The position numbers were made by a program, and so were the translations under genes. This document shows positions 25,706-32,975 of a stretch of DNA of 64,000 nucleotides, one piece after another. Under the pieces are notes generated by a model, which was not told where the DNA came from, did no database searches, and worked only from the letters and a program-made list of their open reading frames with translations. Where the stretch lies: contig NZ_QNUH01000015.1 in NCBI RefSeq assembly GCF_003385495.1, positions 1 through 64,000 on the forward strand, written 5' to 3'. Position 1 is the stretch's first letter; the number at the start of each line of letters is the position of its first letter. Source of the DNA: Chryseobacterium elymi. Its GTDB lineage: Bacteria; Bacteroidota; Bacteroidia; Flavobacteriales; Weeksellaceae.

Positions 25706-25867
25706 ATGAAAAATTTAAAAAAACTAAACAAAAACCAATTAAAAAGCATCTCAGGAGCAGGAGGAATTAAGCTTCCGGAACCGGAATTCTGCATATATTA
25801 TTGCAGTGGAACTGTAATCTGTGCAGCTTGCGGCGAGGATTTCCATTGTCCGGATGACTCTATGTAA
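25706..25867 (+). CDS. small cysteine-rich leader-type peptide (bacteriocin-like)
   Basis: A 53-residue product starting MKNLKKLNKNQLKSISGAGG, a leader ending in Gly-Ala-Gly-Gly, followed by a core with five cysteines (C29, C33, C39, C42, C48) including CAAC and an acidic end. It is divergent from the Gly/Cys-rich peptide gene 245 bp away. Unlike the other intact copies, it has no copy of the shared 5'-UTR element upstream. A terminator follows at 25891-25915. The family is common in Chryseobacterium; function is unproven. Confidence 0.72.
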   Translation: MKNLKKLNKNQLKSISGAGGIKLPEPEFCIYYCSGTVICAACGEDFHCPDDSM

Positions 25868-25890
25868 TTTTGAAATCAAAACGAATAAGA

Positions 25891-25915
25891 AAACCGTTCC
25901 TTTTTGGAGCGGTTT
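25891..25915. terminator. intrinsic terminator after the 53-aa peptide gene
   Basis: A 10-bp stem (25891-25900 with 25906-25915, AAACCGTTCC / GGAGCGGTTT with one G-U pair), loop TTTTT, then T-rich sequence. Confidence 0.8.
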
Positions 25916-25957
25916 TATTTTAAAAATGTTTTTTAGTTGAAGACAGTGTTTTTAGAC

Positions 25958-27004
25958 TCAATCAAACAACCTCAATTGCTGATCTTTAGTCCCGGTAAAA
26001 TTTGCTGTAGAAAGCTTTGGAAATTCTTTCCCGTCAAAAAACTTTTTCTTCCCGATTTTGAATGTATTATGAATCATTTCAGCAATATTTCCCTCACCTC
26101 TCTGCCTTTCAAAATATCTTTTATCACCTAATTTTCCGCCACGCATGGAGCGGATAAGATTTAAAACCTTTTGTGCTCTATCCGGAAAATAGATCTCAAT
26201 CCAATTAACAAAAACAGGTTCTACCGTATCATTCAGCCTTACCAATGTATAACCGAAACTTAATGCTCCTGCATCTGAAATAGCTTTTAAGATACTTAAC
26301 GGCTCATCACTGTTCAAACCGGGAATAATGGGTGCCACCATGACATGTACGGGAATTTGGTTTTCTGTAAGAATCTCCACGGCCTTCAATTTATTAGGAG
26401 CCGAACTTGTTCTCGGTTCCATTTTCCGTCTAAGATCTTCATTAATAGTAGGAATACTGAAAGACACAGAAACCAGATTTTGCTCTGCCATAGGTTTTAG
26501 AATATCCAGGTCTCTCAGAACAAGTGCATTTTTTGTCAGAATATTAACCGGATGTCTGTAATCCAAACACACCTGAAGCAGTTTTCTGGTGATTTCAAAC
26601 TGCCTTTCTGCAGGCTGATAGCAGTCGGTATTTCCCGAAAGAAGAATGGGCGCTGGTTTATAACCTCTTTTCTGGAAAAATTTCTCTAGCAGTTCAGGAG
26701 CATTTTTCTTTACCATGATTTTCCTTTCAAAATCAATTCCGGCGCTGTAGCCCCAGTATTCATGGGTGGGTCTTGCAAAACAATAGGAGCACCCGTGTTC
26801 GCAGCCCTGATAAGGATTCATGGAATACTCCATTGGCAGGTCTTCACTTTTTACCTGATTTACAATGGTTTTAGGAAAAACTTCCGTAAAAGAGGTCTTT
26901 ACGGTTTCGAAATCTTCATCATCCGGTTCATAGGTATACCTGTCGAAACGGTTGATCACGTTTCGCTGTGCTCCCTGTCCTTTTATGAATTTTTCGTCCT
27001 GCAT
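25958..27004 (-). CDS. PA0069 family radical SAM protein
   Basis: A 348-residue radical-SAM enzyme. The [4Fe-4S] motif is in MNPYQGCEHGCSYCFARPTHEYWGYSAG, the typical CxxxCxxC, with the aromatic-rich tail of the PA0069/SplB-like group. Further family blocks are ILLSGNTDCYQPAERQFEITRKLL, NILTKNALVLRDLDIL and PIIPGLNSDEP. The family is related to spore photoproduct lyase, but its substrate is unknown. It stands alone; the neighbours on both sides are small unrelated genes. Confidence 0.88.
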   Translation of the reverse strand: MQDEKFIKGQGAQRNVINRFDRYTYEPDDEDFETVKTSFTEVFPKTIVNQVKSEDLPMEYSMNPYQGCEHGCSYCFARPTHEYWGYSAGIDFERKIMVKKNAPELLEKFFQKRGYKPAPILLSGNTDCYQPAERQFEITRKLLQVCLDYRHPVNILTKNALVLRDLDILKPMAEQNLVSVSFSIPTINEDLRRKMEPRTSSAPNKLKAVEILTENQIPVHVMVAPIIPGLNSDEPLSILKAISDAGALSFGYTLVRLNDTVEPVFVNWIEIYFPDRAQKVLNLIRSMRGGKLGDKRYFERQRGEGNIAEMIHNTFKIGKKKFFDGKEFPKLSTANFTGTKDQQLRLFD

Positions 27005-27068
27005 TGTGATGTAAAATTAAAATGGATTTCTTATAAAATAATAAGTTTTAACACTAAAGTTATCCACA

Positions 27069-27100
27069 AAAAATCCGACCTCTTTGAGAGAGCCGGATTT
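27069..27100 (-). terminator. probable intrinsic terminator after the 64-aa membrane protein
   Basis: AAATCCG...CGGATTT arms with an inner CTCT/AGAG stem and one mismatch, between the stop of the 64-aa gene and the radical-SAM start. Confidence 0.55.
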
Positions 27101-27124
27101 AACATAATTAAATATATTCTTTTA

Positions 27125-27319
27125 CTACTTCAGTGCATAAAATTCCACTCCGTGATATTCATCGTCGTGGTTTTTTTCATCAAAATGTCTGTGATAATCC
27201 GAATAGGTATCACTATATTTTTTATCTTTTTTAGTCAATATTTTTTTTAATCCAATAAAACCCAATACTGCCAAAAGACCAACTCCTCCTGCCAGTAAAA
27301 CGCCAACTTCTTTTTTCAT
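27125..27319 (-). CDS. small single-pass membrane protein with His/Asp-rich tail
   Basis: A 64-residue protein with one hydrophobic N-terminal segment (VGVLLAGGVGLLAVLGFIGL), then a Lys cluster (KKILTKKDKK) that fixes a cytoplasmic tail. The tail is rich in His, Tyr and Asp (YSDYHRHFDEKNHDDEYHG). No family is recognised. The His/acidic tail could bind metal, but that is only a guess. A hairpin follows the gene. Confidence 0.6.
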   Translation of the reverse strand: MKKEVGVLLAGGVGLLAVLGFIGLKKILTKKDKKYSDTYSDYHRHFDEKNHDDEYHGVEFYALK

Positions 27320-27493
27320 ATTTTGTCCGATTTATTAACGTAACTATTGCAAAAAGTATACCTATTTCCTTTTTTTAAATTATAAATTTTGTTAACATTA
27401 CGCATTATTTCAATGAAAGATGTAATTGCTTTTTATTTAGATTTAGCAAATCAATGGTTTAATTATTGTAGTACTTTTAGGAAAAATAATATT

Positions 27494-27844
27494 ATGGATA
27501 ATTCAGAAAATATAGACAGGATGACAACTTTGAGCCAGGTCATGAATACTCTTTCAGGAAGAGGAATACATAGAGAGTTCAGAATGAATGAAGCCTGCGA
27601 GATGAAATTTGAAAATTCAGAAAAAGTATACCAGCCTTCCGAGCTGACCATTTTAAAAACATATCGTTTTGAAGGGGACAGCAATCCGGACGATAATGCA
27701 GTATTATATGTTGTAAAGGACAACGCCGGAAACCACGGAATGATCATAGATTCCTACGGAGCGGAAAGTAATTATCCTGGAGAAAAATTTGATGAGTTTT
27801 TAAGAGACATCCCTATCCAGGAAAGCGATGAATTTAATTTTTAA
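27494..27844 (+). CDS. small protein of the family mislabelled phosphoribosylpyrophosphate synthetase
   Basis: A 116-residue soluble protein. TTLSQVMNTLSGRGIHREFRM, then ILKTYRFEGDSNPDDNAVLYVVKD and GMIIDSYGAE match a short flavobacterial family that databases often call phosphoribosylpyrophosphate synthetase, although it has none of the PRPP-binding motifs. Real function is unknown. The ATG at 27494 (MDNSENIDRMT) is preferred; the longer frame from 27389 adds a hydrophobic stretch unlike the family. It stands alone. Confidence 0.7.
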   Translation: MDNSENIDRMTTLSQVMNTLSGRGIHREFRMNEACEMKFENSEKVYQPSELTILKTYRFEGDSNPDDNAVLYVVKDNAGNHGMIIDSYGAESNYPGEKFDEFLRDIPIQESDEFNF

Positions 27845-27898
27845 GAGAATTATTTCAAATTTGAATCTGGCTTTAGGCTTTAAGATATAATCCCGGAA

Positions 27899-30544
27899 TT
27901 ACTCAGTTTCGGGATTTTCTTTTTTCCTGAAGACATTCTTTAGAAAGTTTTTCTTTTCCTTTTTCTGGGGTTCAGATTCTTTCCTTGCCTTTATCTCCTG
28001 TTTCAGTTCCTTTACAGTCTCTTTCACATCTTTCACTGATGAAACTGCATTTTTTACGGTTTTTTCTGTTTTATCAATATTTTTTCCTATCAAGGTTTTC
28101 TTCAATCCCTGCTCAATTCCTTTCCAAAACAGATTGAAGAACGATTTTGTAGGGTCTCGTTCAACATTTTCCACCGCCACAGCTTCCGGAAATTTTTCAG
28201 AATTGGATTTTATAAAAAGATTAGCAACAGCTGTCAACACTCCTTTTTTCTCACGATTATCCTTATTCAGAACAGCAATTTTGAGGTCTTTATGCTTCAG
28301 GTTAAATGTTCCGTTTATTCCTGCAGGATTCCCTTTGAAGTTAAATAACATTTCCTGGATCGTGCCTGAAGTGGCTGTGACATGAAGGTAAGGCCTTATG
28401 AACGGATTAATTCCGCTTACAGGAAGATCAGATGTTTTCCCGGAAATTGAAAATCCATCATTATGATCTGCCACATCAAAGCCCCAGTTCACTGAAAGCG
28501 GTGCAAGGTTCATGAATGAGCAGTTGATCCTGATGTCTACTTTTGTAGATTTTCCTTTTGTTTTAGCAGAATTAAGGTTTTTAACATTCATATTAAAACT
28601 GCTGAACGTTAGTTTTCCGGGTCCAGCACTTTCCGGAGTATCTTCTTCATAGACCAGAACTGAATTTTTAAGATCAAGATTATTGACGGTCATTGGAATT
28701 TTTATAGACCAGAGCAGTCTGGAATACAGAGGCTTTATTTTAGGGTCATCTTTCGGTATCTTACTTCTGAAAATATTGGCATCTGCAGCAAGAACAGTCA
28801 CATTGGAAGCATTGATCGATTTATTATCCGAAAACAGATCCCAGCTTCCATCTGCGGTTATCTTCACCGCCTTGAGGTCATACAGATCACGTTCAACAGG
28901 TATCATCCTGATAAACTGGGCTCTTGAAACCAGAGGCTTCATGGCAAAGTTATTAACCTGGATCTTATTTTTATTCAATTTTAAAAGACCCACGCTTAAA
29001 TTATAGAATTGTGTTTTATAGGCAAAATTCCTGGTTGTGAGAAAATAGTCTTTAATTTTCAAAGAAAGCCCTTGGCTATTAGATTTCCGAGCTATTTCAA
29101 TGGCATTGACCGTTGCATTAAGGTCATGAAGTGCCAATGGCTGCATTCCTTTATCATAAACAATATCAGAATTTTTAACGGTCATTTTCCGGACTATTAC
29201 TGACTGTATGATTCCGGGACCTGTTTTCTTTTTAATCTTGTCTTCAGGAGCCTTAATTGTTCCGTTTATATTCTCAACAAGAAGATCTTTAAGATCCAGA
29301 TTAAGTTTTCTTTCAATAAATTCAAATTTATTGATGTTAAATGCGATATGACGGGTTCTCAGATCCATAGAGCCCCTTTCTACCGCCGGGGTTCCTGGGG
29401 AGAGGATCAAATTCCTGATTTCACCACTTGTTGGATTTAATGCAAAGCTCTCAACAGCAAAGTTCCGGTGATTTGAATACTGTATATCTTTCCCTGAAAA
29501 ATGGAAATCTTTATATCCAACAGGAATCACTTCTTTCGCAGTGATTTTATCAAACTTCAGCTGGTTGACTTTTACATTCAGTGTTTTTGCAAAAAACAGT
29601 CTGCTTCCGTCAGGTTTATTGACCAATACGGAGAGGTTGTTAAGTCTCACATCTTCCAGATTGACCTCAAAATTCATTTTTCTCTCAGCCTTTTGGGGTC
29701 TTATTCCGGTATTATGTACAGTAAGAACTGGATTTTGAAAATCGGCATTGGCAAGTGAAATCTTGTTCTTCTTTAAAATCACATCTTTAAAATCCATCTT
29801 TGGAATGGAAAACTCAAACAGTTTAGGTTTCTTCGGATAGAATCTCTTAAACTGTTCAAAAGAGAGCAGTGGAATCAGACGGAAATTCCCGACCGACATT
29901 TGTCCGTTTGATGTTGCAACATTGCTGATCGTAATGACATAAACATTATCCGGGCGGAAGAAAAAATTCTTTCCTTTGATATCATAACGGTCAAAAACCA
30001 CCGGAAGCTTATCTTCTACAGACTCTTCGGTCATCTGAAGGTTTTCTACAAAAAGATCAAGTTCCTGAACGGACAGAAATTTCTGTTTGGTATGCTTGAA
30101 AATATTGATGACTCCTTTATTGATCCTTATATTTTCAAACAAAACCGGGTTTTGTTTTTTTCCCGTTTTACGATCTACTGGTTTTGCAAGGCTGATATTT
30201 AAATTGGGTTTTGCCAGCAGAAGATTAGATGAACTGATTCTTTTATTGAAAACAGCATCATAAATCCCTAAGCGGCTGATTTTTAGAGTATCAATTGTTC
30301 CCTGAAGACCAATCACATTTGTATTTTGGGGGTCTTTGCTATTTACGGTTATTCCTGACACAAAAATATTTCCCGAACCAAGATCTACATCCAGTTTTTT
30401 ATAGGAAACTTGATAGTCGGTATTATTCTTTATATATTCAGGAAGCTGGGTTTTAAGCCAGATATTCAACCCGAAATTTGCAGACAGAAGAATGAGCAGC
30501 AGAATTCCAAGGCTTATCAATAGCTTTTTAACCCATTTTTTCAT
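27899..30544 (-). CDS. AsmA-like inner-membrane-anchored protein
   Basis: An 881-residue protein with one N-terminal membrane segment (residues ~9-28, LLISLGILLLILLSANFGL) and a very long periplasmic beta-rich region. The N-terminal YQVSYKKLDVDLGSGNIFVSGITV and the repeating pattern of short strands (for example LNLDLKDLLVENINGTI, ITADGSWDLFS, GINGTFNLKHKDLKIAVL) resemble AsmA/DUF748 proteins, which form long grooves and are linked to lipid transport or outer-membrane homeostasis. The C-terminal ~80 residues are Lys/Glu-rich with a coiled-coil look (KTVKNAVSSVKDVKETVKEL). Function here is inferred from the fold only. Confidence 0.7.
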   Translation of the reverse strand: MKKWVKKLLISLGILLLILLSANFGLNIWLKTQLPEYIKNNTDYQVSYKKLDVDLGSGNIFVSGITVNSKDPQNTNVIGLQGTIDTLKISRLGIYDAVFNKRISSSNLLLAKPNLNISLAKPVDRKTGKKQNPVLFENIRINKGVINIFKHTKQKFLSVQELDLFVENLQMTEESVEDKLPVVFDRYDIKGKNFFFRPDNVYVITISNVATSNGQMSVGNFRLIPLLSFEQFKRFYPKKPKLFEFSIPKMDFKDVILKKNKISLANADFQNPVLTVHNTGIRPQKAERKMNFEVNLEDVRLNNLSVLVNKPDGSRLFFAKTLNVKVNQLKFDKITAKEVIPVGYKDFHFSGKDIQYSNHRNFAVESFALNPTSGEIRNLILSPGTPAVERGSMDLRTRHIAFNINKFEFIERKLNLDLKDLLVENINGTIKAPEDKIKKKTGPGIIQSVIVRKMTVKNSDIVYDKGMQPLALHDLNATVNAIEIARKSNSQGLSLKIKDYFLTTRNFAYKTQFYNLSVGLLKLNKNKIQVNNFAMKPLVSRAQFIRMIPVERDLYDLKAVKITADGSWDLFSDNKSINASNVTVLAADANIFRSKIPKDDPKIKPLYSRLLWSIKIPMTVNNLDLKNSVLVYEEDTPESAGPGKLTFSSFNMNVKNLNSAKTKGKSTKVDIRINCSFMNLAPLSVNWGFDVADHNDGFSISGKTSDLPVSGINPFIRPYLHVTATSGTIQEMLFNFKGNPAGINGTFNLKHKDLKIAVLNKDNREKKGVLTAVANLFIKSNSEKFPEAVAVENVERDPTKSFFNLFWKGIEQGLKKTLIGKNIDKTEKTVKNAVSSVKDVKETVKELKQEIKARKESEPQKKEKKNFLKNVFRKKENPETE

Positions 30545-30581
30545 ATTTGTGATTTGGTTTTCGTTATCTTAAATATAACAA

Positions 30582-31376
30582 TTAATTTATTTCCAATTCA
30601 ATAACATAGCCTTCATGCCCTCTTACGTTCATAAAATATCCACCACTAAAACTTAGATACTGTCCTTTAATTCCTGTAAGCTTTCCGCTAAACTCCGGCT
30701 TTTTGTCTAGTGTGAAAGAAGTTATTTTGGGAGGTTTCTCAAAAGGATAATCGAATTTCCATAGATTTTCCCCCTCGCTATAGAATTTCTGAAAATCTTC
30801 GGGAAAATACTGTCTGATCTTCTGCTGAAAGTCGGCAAGATCCATTTCTCCCTCAAAATCATCCTGAAGCATTTTTTTCCAGTTTGTTTTATCAGGAAGA
30901 TGCTCTTTTAGGGCAACTTCTATCATTCCTGCTTCATAACGGTTCTCTGTTCTGGCAATCGGAAGGGCAAAAGTAGCTCCCTGATCGATCCATCTTGTCG
31001 GGATTTGGTTATTTCTCGTTACACCAACTTTTACATCCCCGGTATAAGCAAGATATACGGTATGTGGCTGTAGCTGGATTTGCTTTTCCACTTCCAGGTT
31101 ACGTTCTGCAACCCCTAAATGGGCGGTGGAAAGCTCGGGACGGATAATTGTATCACTGGCATAAGGACTTTCAAAGAAGCAGTTCTTACAAAACCCCATT
31201 CTATAAACAGGTTTGTTTTCTCCGCAGTTAACACACTGAAATCCGGTATGTTTTATCCTCAACTCTTTTCCGAATAGCTCATTCATATGGATAAGATCTC
31301 CCGAAAGATTCAGATAATATTGAATTGGCTGTGCATCGAAACTTGTCATTTTTAAAATTTGCCCTTGAAACTGCAT
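30582..31376 (-). CDS. DUF2797 zinc-finger protein, possibly GIY-YIG-like
   Basis: A 264-residue protein with a CxxC...CxxC zinc ribbon (CVNCGENKPVYRMGFCKNC, residues ~48-66) followed by HTVYLAYTGDVKVGVTRNNQIPTRWIDQGA and, about 20 residues on, NRYEAGMIEVALKEHL. These blocks define the DUF2797 family. The order of an aromatic strand, K-V-G-V-T-R and a later helix with a conserved Glu resembles the GIY-YIG nuclease fold, but the usual GIY and YIG triplets are not intact. No function is established. Confidence 0.82.
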   Translation of the reverse strand: MQFQGQILKMTSFDAQPIQYYLNLSGDLIHMNELFGKELRIKHTGFQCVNCGENKPVYRMGFCKNCFFESPYASDTIIRPELSTAHLGVAERNLEVEKQIQLQPHTVYLAYTGDVKVGVTRNNQIPTRWIDQGATFALPIARTENRYEAGMIEVALKEHLPDKTNWKKMLQDDFEGEMDLADFQQKIRQYFPEDFQKFYSEGENLWKFDYPFEKPPKITSFTLDKKPEFSGKLTGIKGQYLSFSGGYFMNVRGHEGYVIELEIN

Positions 31377-31435
31377 ACTATTTATATTACTTTTTTAAGT
31401 AAATTTAATGATTATATTTTCAAAAAGTAAATTTA

Positions 31436-31443
31436 TATTTTTG
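31436..31443 (+). promoter_or_regulatory. -7 promoter element (TATTTTTG) for the epimerase
   Basis: A TAnnTTTG match 19 bp upstream of the ATG at 31463. Confidence 0.5.
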
Positions 31444-31462
31444 TCCCATTAAAAATCCACAA

Positions 31463-32485
31463 ATGATTTATCTTGTAACCGGAGGAAGCGGCTTTATAGG
31501 CTCACACTTAATAGAACGATTATTAAAGAATGGACATTCTGTCATAAACGTTGACAATTTTGATGATTTCTATAATTATCAGACAAAAATTAAAAATACA
31601 TTAGAGTCTATTGATAAAATTTCGGATTTTGAGTTTTCAGACAAAGAGACCGATATAAGACGCTTAACTGCTATATCCAAGTCGGACAGGTATCAGATGT
31701 ATTATCAGGATATCCGTGATAAAAAAGGACTTGAAACTATTCTTAGAAATCACAAAATCGACCTTGTTATTCATCTTGCAGCCCTTGCAGGAGTACGTCC
31801 ATCCATTGAAAGACCTCTGGAATATGAAGAGGTGAATGTACGTGGAACGATGAATCTTTGGGAACTCTGCAAAGAATTCAACATTAATAAATTCATATGT
31901 GCATCTTCGTCAAGTGTTTATGGCAACAATGAAAAGACTCCGTTTTCAGAGACAGATAATGTAGACCATCCTATCTCACCTTATGCAGCAACTAAAAAAA
32001 GTGGTGAAATTTTAGGACATGTTTACCATAACCTGTATCATATAGACATGGTCCAGCTTAGGTTTTTCACGGTATATGGCCCCAGACAAAGGCCGGATCT
32101 TGCCATTCACAAATTTACAAAACTGATCTCGGAAGGACAGGAAATCCCATTCTATGGTGATGGAAATACAGCAAGAGACTATACTTATATTGATGATATT
32201 ATAGACGGAATCACGAAGTCTATCCTTTATTTAGAGACTCATTCCGGGGTTTATGAGATTATTAATCTTGGGGAAAGTGAGGTGGTTACTTTATCCGAAA
32301 TGTTGCGCACAATAGAAACCACCCTTGGAATTTCTGCCATAAAGAAAAATCTGCCAATGCAGCCGGGAGATGTCCAGAAAACCAATGCAGATATCACAAA
32401 AGCAAAGACATTAATTGGCTACAAACCAGACACAGACTTCCAAAATGGCATAAAAAAATTTGTGGAATGGTTTTTGAGAAAATGA
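31463..32485 (+). CDS. NAD-dependent sugar-nucleotide epimerase (UDP-glucuronate 4-epimerase-like)
   Basis: A 340-residue extended short-chain dehydrogenase. The Rossmann motif is VTGGSGFIGSHLIERLL, the catalytic triad is in SSSSVYG and YAATKKSGE (YxxxK), and NVDNFDDFYNYQTK with FTVYGPRQRPDLAIHKF is the pattern of UDP-glucuronate 4-epimerases. The expected product is UDP-galacturonate for polysaccharide synthesis. It is an isolated gene, with no glycosyltransferase cluster beside it, so the exact sugar nucleotide is uncertain. Confidence 0.87.
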   Translation: MIYLVTGGSGFIGSHLIERLLKNGHSVINVDNFDDFYNYQTKIKNTLESIDKISDFEFSDKETDIRRLTAISKSDRYQMYYQDIRDKKGLETILRNHKIDLVIHLAALAGVRPSIERPLEYEEVNVRGTMNLWELCKEFNINKFICASSSSVYGNNEKTPFSETDNVDHPISPYAATKKSGEILGHVYHNLYHIDMVQLRFFTVYGPRQRPDLAIHKFTKLISEGQEIPFYGDGNTARDYTYIDDIIDGITKSILYLETHSGVYEIINLGESEVVTLSEMLRTIETTLGISAIKKNLPMQPGDVQKTNADITKAKTLIGYKPDTDFQNGIKKFVEWFLRK

Positions 32486-32601
32486 CATCATGAAAGTTGC
32501 TGACACAGCTGTAATGCAGTCTATGACGGCCAATGAACAAAAATTAATCAAAAAGAATTGAAAATCAAGTATAAAAAAGCGTATAATATAAGCTAATTTT
32601 A

Positions 32602-32609
32602 TACTTTTG
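32602..32609 (+). promoter_or_regulatory. -7 promoter element (TACTTTTG) for the DUF2795 gene
   Basis: A TAnnTTTG match 17 bp upstream of the ATG at 32627. Confidence 0.5.
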
Positions 32610-32626
32610 CAAAAAATTAGAAAATT

Positions 32627-32848
32627 ATGTACTGGACATTAGAATTAGCCTCATACCTAAGTGACGCACCTTGGCCAATGACAAAAGCAGAACTTATTGA
32701 CTATGCAATCAGAACTGGTGCACCAATGGAAGTAGTTGAAAACCTTCAGGCAATTGAAGATGAAGGAGAGATCTATGAATCTATCGAAGAGGTTTGGAGT
32801 GACTATCCTACCGACGAGGATTTCCTTTGGAACGAAGACGAATATTAA
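32627..32848 (+). CDS. DUF2795 family protein
   Basis: A 73-residue acidic protein. MYWTLELASYLSDAPWPMTKAELIDYAIRTGAPMEVVENLQAIEDEGEIYESIEEVW is the family pattern (a helical domain reminiscent of a small winged helix), ending in the acidic PTDEDFLWNEDEY. Function is unknown. It lies directly upstream of secA but is separated from it by a terminator hairpin. Confidence 0.88.
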   Translation: MYWTLELASYLSDAPWPMTKAELIDYAIRTGAPMEVVENLQAIEDEGEIYESIEEVWSDYPTDEDFLWNEDEY

Positions 32849-32858
32849 TGAAAGCAAT

Positions 32859-32885
32859 AAGCTTTGAGCGTCATGCTTAGAGCTT
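32859..32885 (+). terminator. intrinsic terminator after the DUF2795 gene
   Basis: An 11-bp stem (32859-32869 with 32875-32885) with two G-U pairs, followed by a T run. Confidence 0.75.
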
Positions 32886-32912
32886 TTTTGCCCTTTTTTA
32901 TATATAACATTC

Positions 32913-32959
32913 ACACGATAAGCGTGTCAGTAAAACGCTTAAAGCATATTGCTTTAAGC
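32913..32959 (+). other. structured leader upstream of secA
   Basis: Two hairpins in the 90 bp before the secA ATG: ACACG-ATAAG-CGTGT at about 32913-32927 and a perfect 10-bp hairpin GCTTAAAGCA-TAT-TGCTTTAAGC (32937-32959). A further AAAGC copy follows. No clear -7 element was found here. Confidence 0.55.
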
Positions 32960-32975
32960 ATAAAGCAAAAAATTT

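Noticed and set aside
32490..32561. 23-codon frame after the epimerase gene
   Set aside because: Too short, with no signal or conserved feature and no regulatory context; likely chance.
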